From Christiangramia lutea (GTDB taxonomy: Bacteria; Bacteroidota; Bacteroidia; Flavobacteriales; Flavobacteriaceae): DNA of 64,000 nt. Location: the NCBI RefSeq assembly GCF_022489035.1, contig NZ_JAKVTV010000003.1:124001-188000 (forward strand), read 5' to 3'. Position numbers and translations under genes: made by a program. Every line of letters starts with the position of its first letter. Within the stretch, counting starts at the first letter, position 1. Shown piece after piece: positions 27,468 through 35,455 of this stretch. Below the pieces are notes generated by a model that was given only the letters and a program-made list of their open reading frames with translations, did no database searches and was not told the origin of the DNA.

Positions 27468-28004
27468 TTAGAATTTTATTAATCTGTAATTTTTATTCTG
27501 AAGCTGAACTAGGGCAGTCATGGCCGATAAAGCAAAACTCACGTTATCATCAGAATTTTCTGGGAATACCTTATAATGAGTTGCACTTTGACCACAAACA
27601 ATCACCTGAACACCGTTGTTTACAAGAGCCTCTATCAAGGGGATATTGGGATTAACAGCTTCATCGGGAAATCTTTCGTTGTAAGGCTTATTTTTCAATA
27701 CATCCTGAACAGCCTTTCCATGGATCACAAGGGCAATTTCCATATTTTCAGGTGAAACACCAGCGTTTTCATGCATGTTCAGGTACCTGGCTGCAGTTTC
27801 GATCAATTTGTTAGGTTCATCTTCTGCAAAACTTCTGTTTACATCAAAGACAACCTTCATTTTAGAAACAGTATCGGTTTTGAAACCGGGAGATTTAACA
27901 GGATAGGTTTTTCCATATTCCGGGATAATTTCTCCTTCAATAAGGTTTTGAGAAAAGGAAGAAAATGTGAAAAGTATAATGAGCAGAAAAAAGTATTTGT
28001 TCAT
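27468..28004 (-). CDS. Exported DsrE-family protein
   Basis: A 178-residue protein with a signal peptide (MNKYFFLLIILFTFSSFSQ) and a DsrE/DsrF-like Rossmann-type domain. Visible pieces are MKVVFDVNRS, ARYLNMHENAGV, MEIALVIHGKAV and VQVIVCGQSATHY with a conserved Cys that in relatives carries sulfur. Extracytoplasmic DsrE proteins are frequent in Bacteroidota, with unknown sulfur-relay or redox roles. It is the first gene of the four-gene minus-strand operon. Confidence 0.85.
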   Translation of the reverse strand: MNKYFFLLIILFTFSSFSQNLIEGEIIPEYGKTYPVKSPGFKTDTVSKMKVVFDVNRSFAEDEPNKLIETAARYLNMHENAGVSPENMEIALVIHGKAVQDVLKNKPYNERFPDEAVNPNIPLIEALVNNGVQVIVCGQSATHYKVFPENSDDNVSFALSAMTALVQLQNKNYRLIKF

Positions 28005-28118
28005 ATGAATTTTGAGGTATATAGAGTTTCAGGATTTTAAAGATATTAAAATATAAATCAGCTTTGGGAAAGGGAAAGGATTTGTTTAAAAAAGCCACGG
28101 CATCGGGTTTCCTTTTTT

Positions 28119-30482
28119 ATGCTTTTTGGTTACCTTTCAGCTTTTAAAAACGGAGAAAATTTGGAAGCTTATTTAGCTGGATTAAATGACGCACAGAGGG
28201 CTCCGGTGCTGCAAAAAGACGGACCCATGATTGTAATTGCCGGAGCTGGATCTGGTAAAACACGGGTACTTACCTTCAGGATCGCCTACCTGATGAACCA
28301 GGGGGTAGATGCCTTTAATATTCTTGCCCTAACTTTTACCAATAAGGCGGCGAGGGAGATGAAACACAGGATCGCACAGATCGTGGGTAGTTCAGAAGCA
28401 AAGAATTTGTGGATGGGAACTTTCCACTCTGTATTCGCGAAAATTTTAAGGTTTGAGGCAGATAAACTTGGATATCCATCCAATTTTACGATCTATGATA
28501 CCCAGGACTCACATTCAGTGATTAGAGCTATCATTAAAGATATGCGGCTGGATAAGGACGTATATAAATACAAGCAGGTTTACAATCGAATTTCATCTTA
28601 TAAGAACAGTCTTATTACAGTAAAGGCTTATTTTCAGAATGGGGAGCTTCAGGAGGCAGATGCCATGTCTAAAAAACCAAGACTGGGGGAGATTTATAAG
28701 GAATATGTAGACCGGTGTTTTAAGGCTGGAGCCATGGATTTTGATGATCTTCTCCTTAAAACCAATGAGCTTCTGAACCGATATCCGGAAGTGTTGCATA
28801 AATATCAGAGCAGGTTCAAATATATCCTGGTAGATGAGTACCAGGATACCAATCACTCCCAATATCTTATTGTAAGAGCTTTGTCTGATAAATTTCAGAA
28901 TATATGTGTAGTGGGGGATGATGCGCAAAGTATCTATGCCTTCCGCGGAGCAAATATCAATAACATTCTGAATTTCCAGAAAGATTATGATAATGTGCAA
29001 ATGTACAGGCTGGAGCAGAACTATCGCTCTACCAGGAATATTGTAAGTGCGGCTAACTCGATCATTGATAAGAACCAAACCAAACTTGATAAGGTGGTAT
29101 GGACTGCAAATGACGATGGCCCAAAGATCATTGTAAACCGTTTGCTTACCGATGGGGAAGAGGGGAGGTATGTAGCCAGCTCTATTTTCGAGAATAAGAT
29201 GCAGCATCAGTTAAATAATGGTGACTTCGCTATTCTTTATAGAACCAATGCACAAAGTAGAGCAATGGAGGATGCCTTGAGGAAAAGAGATATTCCTTAC
29301 CGTATTTATGGCGGACTTTCTTTTTATCAGAGAAAGGAGATAAAGGATGTACTTGCCTATTTAAGGCTTATCCTTAATCCTAAAGATGAGGAAGCGTTGA
29401 AAAGAGTGATCAATTATCCTTCCAGGGGGATCGGGATGACTACTATGGACAGGCTTGCTATCGCCGCCAAGGAGCATAACCGGTCTATGTTCGAGGTGAT
29501 CGAAAACCTTAAAAATCTTAACCTGAATATAAACCGCGGAACTCAGACGAAACTCGAGAATTTCGTAAACATGATCAAGAGTTTTGCGATCATGAATGAG
29601 ACGAGTGATGCCTTTCAGGTTGCAGATACGGTAACAAAAAAGACCGGTCTTGTTCAGGAGCTCAAGAAGGATGGAACTCCTGAAGGTATTGCCAGGATAG
29701 AGAATATCGAGGAGTTATTGAATGGTATTCGCGACTTTGTTGAAGGACAAAAGGAACTGGCCGATGCGAGCGGATCACTGGCTGAATTCCTGGAAGATGT
29801 TGCTCTTGCTACAGATCTCGATAATGATACTGGTGATGAAGACCGTGTGGCTCTAATGACTATTCACCTGGCTAAGGGGCTTGAATTCCCTTATGTGTAT
29901 ATCGTAGGGATGGAGGAAGACCTTTTTCCATCGGCTATGAGTATGAACACCAGGAGTGAACTAGAGGAGGAAAGAAGACTGTTTTATGTAGCATTAACCA
30001 GAGCAGAAAAGCAGGCTTATCTTACCTATACTTTATCAAGATATCGTTGGGGAAAACTAGTGGATGCTGAGCCGAGTAGGTTTATCGAAGAGATCGATGA
30101 GCAATACCTGGATCTGATGGTGCCTCAGGATGATTATAAGTATAAGCCACTTATCAATACCGATATATTCGGGGATGAAGTTGATAAAAGTAAATTAAGG
30201 CAAACCAAGCCAAAAAGTGGCACTCCGCCACCTGCACATAAACCGTCTGAGGAACAATTAAGAAAACTCAGAAAACTGAAACCGGCTTCTTCTCAACCAG
30301 AAAGAGCTAAAAATACCTTGGAACTTTCTGAAGGCAATGAAGTTGAGCATATGAGATTTGGAAAAGGGAAGGTTTTAAAGATTGAAGGTGTTGGCCAGGA
30401 CAGGAAGGCAGAGATAGATTTTGAACAGGGAGGAATCAAGAAATTATTACTCCGTTTCGCCAAGTTAAAAGTGCTCTCATAA
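28119..30482 (+). CDS. UvrD/PcrA-type SF1 DNA helicase
   Basis: A 787-residue superfamily 1A 3'-5' helicase for repair and replication-fork maintenance. Walker A is in VIAGAGSGKTRVL (about residues 39-51), motif Ia in ALTFTNKAAREMK, Walker B in ILVDEYQDTNHSQY, motif III in VGDDAQSIYAFRGA, motif IV in QNYRST, and motifs V and VI in MTIHLAKGLEFPYV and LFYVALTRAEK. The short C-terminal DUF3553-like Tudor domain (EVEHMRFGKGKVL, DFEQGGIKKL) is the RNA-polymerase-binding module known from UvrD/PcrA, consistent with transcription-coupled repair. Homologue-like sequence begins near ENLEAYLAGLNDAQR, and a TTG at 28161 has a good GGAG site 5 bp upstream, so the true start may be 28161. Confidence 0.95.
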   Translation: MLFGYLSAFKNGENLEAYLAGLNDAQRAPVLQKDGPMIVIAGAGSGKTRVLTFRIAYLMNQGVDAFNILALTFTNKAAREMKHRIAQIVGSSEAKNLWMGTFHSVFAKILRFEADKLGYPSNFTIYDTQDSHSVIRAIIKDMRLDKDVYKYKQVYNRISSYKNSLITVKAYFQNGELQEADAMSKKPRLGEIYKEYVDRCFKAGAMDFDDLLLKTNELLNRYPEVLHKYQSRFKYILVDEYQDTNHSQYLIVRALSDKFQNICVVGDDAQSIYAFRGANINNILNFQKDYDNVQMYRLEQNYRSTRNIVSAANSIIDKNQTKLDKVVWTANDDGPKIIVNRLLTDGEEGRYVASSIFENKMQHQLNNGDFAILYRTNAQSRAMEDALRKRDIPYRIYGGLSFYQRKEIKDVLAYLRLILNPKDEEALKRVINYPSRGIGMTTMDRLAIAAKEHNRSMFEVIENLKNLNLNINRGTQTKLENFVNMIKSFAIMNETSDAFQVADTVTKKTGLVQELKKDGTPEGIARIENIEELLNGIRDFVEGQKELADASGSLAEFLEDVALATDLDNDTGDEDRVALMTIHLAKGLEFPYVYIVGMEEDLFPSAMSMNTRSELEEERRLFYVALTRAEKQAYLTYTLSRYRWGKLVDAEPSRFIEEIDEQYLDLMVPQDDYKYKPLINTDIFGDEVDKSKLRQTKPKSGTPPPAHKPSEEQLRKLRKLKPASSQPERAKNTLELSEGNEVEHMRFGKGKVLKIEGVGQDRKAEIDFEQGGIKKLLLRFAKLKVLS

Positions 30483-30517
30483 AATAAATTATGATAAAGT
30501 GTATTTTTTACATATAT

Positions 30518-30525
30518 TAGCTTTG
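30518..30525 (+). promoter_or_regulatory. -7-like element ahead of a terminator (orphan)
   Basis: TAGCTTTG fits TAnnTTTG. A transcript from here would end after roughly 80 nt at the terminator at 30588-30613, without any ORF. No -33 TTG is evident. A chance match in AT-rich DNA is possible. Confidence 0.3.
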
Positions 30526-30587
30526 ATAGTTAGAGAGAGCCCTACACTTATCTAAATTTCACAAACCAAGCAAAAAGCAATTTTTCA

Positions 30588-30613
30588 AGAGGCCAGTCTG
30601 GTCTCTTTTTTTT
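30588..30613 (+). terminator. Rho-independent terminator after the uvrD-type gene
   Basis: Stem AGAGGCC / GGTCTCT (one G-T pair) around AGTCT, followed by eight T. Confidence 0.8.
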
Positions 30614-30809
30614 GCAGTATGATGAAAATTTTTAAGTAACTGTAAAACAGTTGTTTAAAACAATTTCAGTATCTTTTAATCTTTACTTCGAGTTCTCAAA
30701 ATTGAATTATGGAAAGTTGAATTTTGTTAAAAATGCTGTAAAAAATGCCTTCAATTACTACTTAACCTCAATACATTTCTGAATATTCTTTACCTTGAAA
30801 AGAAAAAAC

Positions 30810-31022
30810 ATGATTCGAGAAGGAAGTAAAGTGAAATGGGAATGGGGAAACGGAACCGCCACGGGAAAAGTAATTTCTACCTATACCAAAGAAGTCACAA
30901 AACAAATAGACGGTAGTGAAATCACCAGGAAAGGAGAAGAAGGTGATAAGGCGTTATATATTGAGCAGGATGATGGCAGTAAGGTTCTAAAACTGGAAAG
31001 CGAAGTTGAAAAGTCAGATTAA
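30810..31022 (+). CDS. HVA1/DUF2945 Tudor-like small protein
   Basis: A 70-residue protein from the ATG at 30810 (MIREGSKVKWEWGNGTATG). It fits the DUF2945, or hypervirulence-associated (HVA1), Tudor-like family: KVKWEWGNGTATGKV, KQIDGSEITRKG, ALYIEQDDGSKVLKLESEV. The in-frame TTG at 30795 lies in an AT-rich, promoter-like stretch and is rejected. Members are small SH3-like beta barrels with unproven roles. A Sua5-like gene follows after 61 bp. Confidence 0.84.
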   Translation: MIREGSKVKWEWGNGTATGKVISTYTKEVTKQIDGSEITRKGEEGDKALYIEQDDGSKVLKLESEVEKSD

Positions 31023-31083
31023 TAAGTCTGTGTGAAAGTCAATACCAACTTTTAAATATTAATAGGTTTTAAAAAAACGAATT

Positions 31084-31704
31084 ATGGCTGAATTATTAAG
31101 AATTTATGATGAAAACCCGGCTCCAAAACATATTAATAAAGTAGTAGACGTCCTAAAAAAAGGTGGACTAATAATTTATCCTACAGATACCATTTATGGT
31201 CTTGGTTGCGATATCACCAATGTATCGGCTTTGGAAAAGATAGCTCAGATCAAAAATGTAAAACTTGAAAAATCTAATTTCTCATTTGTTTGTGAAGACC
31301 TTAGCAATCTTTCAGATTATGTAAAGCAAATTGATACGGCAACATTTAAAATCCTAAAAAGATGTTTGCCCGGCCCTTATACTTTTATTCTTCCGGGAGG
31401 GAATAGTCTTCCAAACGTCTTTAAAAAGAAAAAAACCGTAGGAATTCGCGTCCCCGATAATAATATCTGCAGGGCAATCGTAAAAGGTTTAGGAAATCCA
31501 ATTGTTTCAACCTCCATAAGAGATGATGATGAGGTTCTGGAATACGGAACAGATCCGGAACTTATTCTTGAGAAATGGAACAAACTAGTGGATATTGTCA
31601 TAGATGGAGGTTATGGTGACAATATTCCCTCAACCGTTATAGATTTAACCACACCAGAACCTGAAGTTATTAGAGAAGGAAAAGGAAGTATTGATATTAT
31701 GTAG
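31084..31704 (+). CDS. Sua5/YciO/YrdC family protein (YciO-like)
   Basis: A 206-residue protein of the threonylcarbamoyl-AMP synthase superfamily, whose best-known members make the t6A precursor for tRNA from threonine, bicarbonate and ATP. Visible: GGLIIYPTDTIYGLGCDI, GPYTFILPG, VGIRVPDN and GNPIVSTSI. The nucleotide-side motif is KLEKSNFSFVCEDLSNLSDY, which resembles the YciO branch (K..NF) more than the KxR...SxN of Sua5/TsaC. Since YciO activity differs from TsaC, I do not assign a symbol. It lacks the C-terminal Sua5 domain. A terminator follows. Confidence 0.88.
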   Translation: MAELLRIYDENPAPKHINKVVDVLKKGGLIIYPTDTIYGLGCDITNVSALEKIAQIKNVKLEKSNFSFVCEDLSNLSDYVKQIDTATFKILKRCLPGPYTFILPGGNSLPNVFKKKKTVGIRVPDNNICRAIVKGLGNPIVSTSIRDDDEVLEYGTDPELILEKWNKLVDIVIDGGYGDNIPSTVIDLTTPEPEVIREGKGSIDIM

Positions 31705-31730
31705 CTTTTTGGTTACATTTTCAAATTTAA

Positions 31731-31760
31731 AAAGAGCCTTTCAAATAGGCCTCTTTATAT
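31731..31760 (+). terminator. Terminator after the YciO-like gene
   Basis: Stem AAAGAG-CC / GG-C-CTCTTT with one bulged C and a TTTCAAATA loop, followed by a T-rich stretch. It lies between convergent genes and could serve both. Confidence 0.7.
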
Positions 31761-31762
31761 TT

Positions 31763-32863
31763 TTACTGTATTATCGAAACATACCATTTTACAAATTCTT
31801 CGTGTACCTCGTCTGGCTCCAGTATGAATCCTTTTTTCTGGGCCTCAGAGGCAAGTTGATAGCCAAATTCAGCGGCGGCCAATCTCTGGGTAGGTGTGCC
31901 ATGATGCTGTTCACTATCGATCAGGCAGTCACCAACATTAAATGATAATGTGAAATAGTCTTTTATTCTCCACCAGTTATAGGTAGCTCCTCTTTTATGC
32001 GTCATAAAATATGCTGCGGCAAAATCGGCTTCAAGTTCAGCAAATCTGGATCTTTCACTGTTCGTTTCCAATTGATCTATAAAACCCCAGTGATCAGAAT
32101 TTTCGAATTGAGCCTGATGCCACCATTCGTGAGAAATTATTGCTGTGAAAGCAATTTTACCATCTATTCCTAGGGCTTCGAGGCTTTCCAGAAGTCCGTC
32201 CCCAATTACCAGAAGTCCGTTAGACCTGGTAAATGCGTCCATTGCAAATAAAGGGTTTTCAGGTATATTGGCGCTTTTAGAGGTGGTTTTCAGAATTCCA
32301 TCGGCCTTTTCATATGCCTGATCTCTGTTTCGAACGGTTCTGTCAAAACTTTCTATCATATCTGTGAGGATCTCCCGGTCTGTAAGTGTTGAAGTATGCT
32401 GACCATTGAGCCTGATATCACGATTAAGCTTCCAAAATTTTTCTAATTCTCTTATTCTTTTATTCGCTAGTTGGTTGTATTCGCCATTTATACCGTAATA
32501 GTTCTCGCCTTCATAATAGGTTACATATCTTCTGTTTAGATCTGATAGATAGTTTATAAGTCTAAAATCGAAATAAGGATCCTCAATGAGTTTATCAAAT
32601 TGGTTAGAAATAATTTCACCAAATTTGGTCACAGGGCAGGGCGAATTGATAATTCCGTCGTCGAAATAAAGCTGGTTTAAACTATAAATTTCGGTCTTAG
32701 GTTTAACAAAATTGTACTGTGGATTTTTGAAAACCTTACTCTGGGGATTGGTGGTGAAAACGTCCTTTTTTTCAGAAGGTATGTCTTCAACCTGACAGGA
32801 TAGAATGGTGAAAAAAAATGAAAGCGCACCAAAACACCAAATGCTAACATCGGGCTTCTTCAT
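31763..32863 (-). CDS. Lipoprotein with zinc-metallopeptidase HExxH motif
   Basis: A 366-residue lipoprotein (signal ending FTILSC, Cys about 23). A zinc-protease-like motif His245-Glu-Trp-Trp-His249 (AIISHEWWHQ) is followed about 30 residues later by ELEADFAAAY, where Glu278 is a plausible third ligand, as in M48-like gluzincins. The body is otherwise not recognisable to me. A short helical region before the motif (PLFAMDAFTRSNGLLVIGDG) resembles the M48 pre-motif strand. It is probably an outer-membrane-facing peptidase or a peptidase-derived protein. Monocistronic and convergent with the YciO-like gene. Confidence 0.76.
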   Translation of the reverse strand: MKKPDVSIWCFGALSFFFTILSCQVEDIPSEKKDVFTTNPQSKVFKNPQYNFVKPKTEIYSLNQLYFDDGIINSPCPVTKFGEIISNQFDKLIEDPYFDFRLINYLSDLNRRYVTYYEGENYYGINGEYNQLANKRIRELEKFWKLNRDIRLNGQHTSTLTDREILTDMIESFDRTVRNRDQAYEKADGILKTTSKSANIPENPLFAMDAFTRSNGLLVIGDGLLESLEALGIDGKIAFTAIISHEWWHQAQFENSDHWGFIDQLETNSERSRFAELEADFAAAYFMTHKRGATYNWWRIKDYFTLSFNVGDCLIDSEQHHGTPTQRLAAAEFGYQLASEAQKKGFILEPDEVHEEFVKWYVSIIQ

Positions 32864-32938
32864 AGTATCTAAGTTTAGGTGTGGTTGGTTACCGCTAAAA
32901 TACTATAAAAACCTGATTATAAGATTTTTATGTGTTAA

Positions 32939-32969
32939 AAAAAAAGCCCCGCTTTTGCGAGGCTTTTGA
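32939..32969 (-). terminator. Terminator after the OmpA lipoprotein gene
   Basis: Stem AAAAGCC-CCGC / TGCGA-GGCTTTT with a TTT loop; minus-strand reading ends in a T run. Confidence 0.8.
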
Positions 32970-32988
32970 TTATTATTGATGGGATTGC

Positions 32989-33834
32989 TTACTCCTGACC
33001 AGAAGTAGCTTTTTCCATACCTTCTTCGATCATGCTGTAGAACTGATCTAGCTTAGGAAGAACAACAATTCTTGTCCTTCTGTTTTTAGCACGACCTTCA
33101 GCAGTTTCGTTTGTAGCAACCGGGATGTAGTAACTTCTACCAGCAGCAGTCATACGAGCTGGCTCTACACCAAAGTCATCCTGAAGAACTCTTACTACAG
33201 ATGTAGCACGCTTCACACTAAGATCCCAGTTATCTTCGAACATTGAAGTGCTAATTGGTTTGTTATCTGTGTGACCTTCTACCATAAACTCGATGTTAGG
33301 TTTGTTCTTAACAACGGTAGCAACTTTTCCAAGTACTTCTTTCGCACGTGGAGTGATGTTGTAACGACCACTATCGAATAATAATTTATCTGAAATAGAA
33401 ACGTAAACCACACCTTTTTCAACGTTGATCTCGATATCCTCATCGCTCATATTTCCAAGAGCACCTTTAAGGCTAGTTACTAATGCAAGAGTTACAGAAT
33501 CTTTCTTATTCATCGCATCCTGCATAGAACGTATAGCAAGGTCTTTTTCTTTAATGCTTTCTAAAGAACGCTCAAGGTTCTCAGCTTCTTTCTTAGAAAG
33601 AGTAGCAAGATCTCCAACATTATTTAAAAGGGCAGCATTTGTATTATTAAGGCGTGTAATCTGCTCATTCATTCTATCTTTTTCATCAAGACAAGAATTC
33701 AATTTAACCGTAGCGGTATTCAATTGATCCTGAGTTTCTCTTTGCTTGGCTTCCAGTTCATTGTATTTTTTCTGTGAAACACATGAAGAAAGCAAAATGG
33801 CAGCTGTTGCCGACAAAAGCATGATTTTTTTCAT
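32989..33834 (-). CDS. OmpA-family peptidoglycan-binding lipoprotein
   Basis: A 281-residue lipoprotein (signal MKKIMLLSATAAILLSSC, then VSQKKYNELEAKQ). A long coiled coil (about 22-110) with heptad-like Leu, Glu and Arg leads to a C-terminal OmpA-like peptidoglycan-binding domain (about 145-265: LLFDSGRYNITPRAKEVL, FMVEGHTDNKPI, AAGRSYYIPVATNETAEGR, NRRTRIVVLP). The Asp in HTDN and the Arg in NRRTRI are the diaminopimelate-binding residues. It is an outer-membrane lipoprotein linking the membrane to the wall. A TATTTTTG element lies at 33872-33879, and the gene is followed by a terminator. Confidence 0.94.
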   Translation of the reverse strand: MKKIMLLSATAAILLSSCVSQKKYNELEAKQRETQDQLNTATVKLNSCLDEKDRMNEQITRLNNTNAALLNNVGDLATLSKKEAENLERSLESIKEKDLAIRSMQDAMNKKDSVTLALVTSLKGALGNMSDEDIEINVEKGVVYVSISDKLLFDSGRYNITPRAKEVLGKVATVVKNKPNIEFMVEGHTDNKPISTSMFEDNWDLSVKRATSVVRVLQDDFGVEPARMTAAGRSYYIPVATNETAEGRAKNRRTRIVVLPKLDQFYSMIEEGMEKATSGQE

Positions 33835-33871
33835 AATTCGTCTCTTATAAATTTAATTTGTTAGAATGCCC

Positions 33872-33879
33872 CAAAAATA
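33872..33879 (-). promoter_or_regulatory. -7 promoter element of the OmpA gene
   Basis: CAAAAATA on plus, i.e. TATTTTTG on minus, an exact TAnnTTTG. It is 38 bp before the start. No -33 TTG at usual spacing. Confidence 0.4.
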
Positions 33880-33933
33880 TCAAAAAAATAATAAGGGGAA
33901 AGCTTATTTTAACTTTTCATTTTCCAATTTCTT

Positions 33934-34926
33934 CTAAAGCTCAGTGAATTTCTTTTTTCCCTGTAGATAATGTTCGAAAACTATAGAAGAGATGAGATAA
34001 TAATTGCTGAAAATGAAATCTTTAGGTCGCTTCTTCCTCATTCTTCCGTAATGCCTGTAGAAACTGGCGTGAGCTTCAAGAATAGCAAAAAAATGATTGA
34101 ATTTTCCTTCAAAAATAAACTTGATACCGGCAATGCCATCCATGATCATTCTGCTTAGTAAGATGAGAAAAACTTTACCCGGTTCAATGTTTTTCAGCAG
34201 TAAAAATAATCCGTTTCTAAAGTTATAATAGGTTTTTTTTGGATTCATTTCTGCTAGAGTGGCGCCACCATAATGGTAAACCCTTGAACCACCGGCATAT
34301 TTAACACGGTAACCGGCATGATGAAGCCTCCAGCATAAGTCTATTTCTTCCTGGTGCGCAAAAAAATCTTCATCAAAACCACCAATTTCATCATAGACTT
34401 TTTTCCTTATAGCAAGGCAGGCCCCACTTGCCCAGAAAATATATTCATCTTCATTATACTGCCCATGATCTTTTTCCAGTTCCTGGAAAATTCTTCCCCG
34501 GCAAAAAGGATATCCGAATTTATCAAGATAACCTCCGGCCGCTCCGGCATATTCAAAATGATCCTTGCTTTTATAATCCAGGATTTTAGGTTGGACCGCC
34601 GCAGTTTTTGGTTCGTTTTTAAAAACTTCCAGGACAGGAGCAAGCCAGTCTTCGGTAACTTCCACATCACTGTTAAGAAGTATATGAATATCCTCCGGAA
34701 CCGATTTCAGGGCAAGATTATAACCTCCGGCATACCCTGCATTTCTGGAGTTTGTGATGATAGTTACTTCTGGGAATTTTTGCTTTAGAAAGGAAACAGA
34801 ATCATCGGTTGAGGCATTATCAGCTACATAAACTTTTGCTTCTTCAGAATATTTCATAACTGAAGGCAGGTATTGCTCCAGTAAATTTCTTCCATTCCAA
34901 TTTAATATGACTACTGCTATTTTCAT
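33934..34926 (-). CDS. GT2-family glycosyltransferase
   Basis: A 330-residue GT-A fold glycosyltransferase, family 2. The N-terminal VVILNWNGRNLLEQYLPS, ADNASTDDS and NSRNAGYAGGYNLAL are of the rhamnosyltransferase-like subgroup; the DxD-like motif is LLNSDVEV, and GFDEDFFAHQEEIDLCWRLH contains the ED-type catalytic motif. The C-terminal part has a hydrophobic, membrane-associating stretch (FLILLSRMIMDGIAGIKF). It probably adds a sugar to a polysaccharide or lipid carrier. Its ATG overlaps the end of the HSDR_N gene by 4 bp (ATGA), so translation is coupled. Sugar and acceptor unknown. Confidence 0.93.
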   Translation of the reverse strand: MKIAVVILNWNGRNLLEQYLPSVMKYSEEAKVYVADNASTDDSVSFLKQKFPEVTIITNSRNAGYAGGYNLALKSVPEDIHILLNSDVEVTEDWLAPVLEVFKNEPKTAAVQPKILDYKSKDHFEYAGAAGGYLDKFGYPFCRGRIFQELEKDHGQYNEDEYIFWASGACLAIRKKVYDEIGGFDEDFFAHQEEIDLCWRLHHAGYRVKYAGGSRVYHYGGATLAEMNPKKTYYNFRNGLFLLLKNIEPGKVFLILLSRMIMDGIAGIKFIFEGKFNHFFAILEAHASFYRHYGRMRKKRPKDFIFSNYYLISSIVFEHYLQGKKKFTEL

Positions 34927-35372
34927 GATCTTGAATATGTCGGAATTTCCTTTAGAAAAACATAATTTTCATTTTCATAATCCATCTGGCAGAAAAAATG
35001 CTCAAGGCCATTGGTCACCATGAGATAATTAGCCTTTAAACTAAGATTGTAACGCGCGATCTGGTCGAAAGTTTCCTGAGTGATCTTTACTGAAGGAGCT
35101 TTGCACTCCACGATTAACTGAATATTCCCATCTGGTTCGAAAATTACCACGTCATACCTTTTGGTTAAACCGGCTATCTTTAATTGTTTTTCAACATTTA
35201 TCAGGCTAAGTGGATAATTCTTCTCAGAATGTAGGTATTTCACGCAATGTTGGCGAACCCATTCTTCAGGGGTAAGAATGATAAATTTTTTCCTCAGATC
35301 GTCAAAAACGGCTATTTTATTTTGACTATTTTTGAACCGAAACGAATATGAGGGGAAATTCAGTTTTTGCAT
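34923..35372 (-). CDS. Stand-alone HSDR_N-type (PD-D/ExK) protein
   Basis: A 149-residue protein matching the N-terminal nuclease-like domain of type I restriction HsdR subunits. PD-(D/E)xK-like residues are seen in FEPDGNIQLIVECKAP. Helical parts (EEWVRQHCVKYLHSEKNYP) resemble the family as well. It has no helicase part and no adjacent hsdM or hsdS, so it is not part of a restriction system here; small proteins of this type are widespread in Bacteroidota. It shares an ATGA overlap with the GT2 gene and is divergent from holA. A near-leaderless promoter precedes it. Confidence 0.87.
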   Translation of the reverse strand: MQKLNFPSYSFRFKNSQNKIAVFDDLRKKFIILTPEEWVRQHCVKYLHSEKNYPLSLINVEKQLKIAGLTKRYDVVIFEPDGNIQLIVECKAPSVKITQETFDQIARYNLSLKANYLMVTNGLEHFFCQMDYENENYVFLKEIPTYSRS

Positions 35373-35376
35373 GTTT

Positions 35377-35408
35377 CAAAAGTAATAAAGAATATTACAG
35401 CCCTGCAA
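35377..35408 (-). promoter_or_regulatory. Promoter of the HSDR_N gene (near-leaderless)
   Basis: The -7 element TACTTTTG (35384-35377, minus strand) and a -33 TTG (35408-35406) are separated by 21 bp, near the Bacteroidota consensus. The -7 element ends 5 bp before the ATG, so the mRNA would begin at or very close to the start codon. Confidence 0.5.
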
Positions 35409-35455
35409 TTTACTTGTATCGAATTCCTCTTCGCTAAATCTGCACTAAATTCCCT

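Larger units (their letters stand above)
30483..30809 (+). other. Gene-free spacer between the uvrD-type gene and DUF2945 gene
   Basis: This 327-bp stretch has no ORF that I trust. It holds a TAGCTTTG promoter-like element (30518-30525), a terminator hairpin (30588-30613) and AT-rich sequence with a TATCTTTT near-miss of the -7 element near 30672. The first part may encode a short RNA. Confidence 0.6.

Noticed and set aside
30483-30809. tRNA or riboswitch in the 327-bp spacer
   Set aside because: I looked for cloverleaf-like pairing and known aptamer cores and found none; only the terminator and promoter-like elements are supported.
34923-35372. Type I restriction system suggested by the HSDR_N match
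   Set aside because: Only the short nuclease-like domain is present. No helicase, hsdM or hsdS gene lies near it, and the flanks are a glycosyltransferase and holA.
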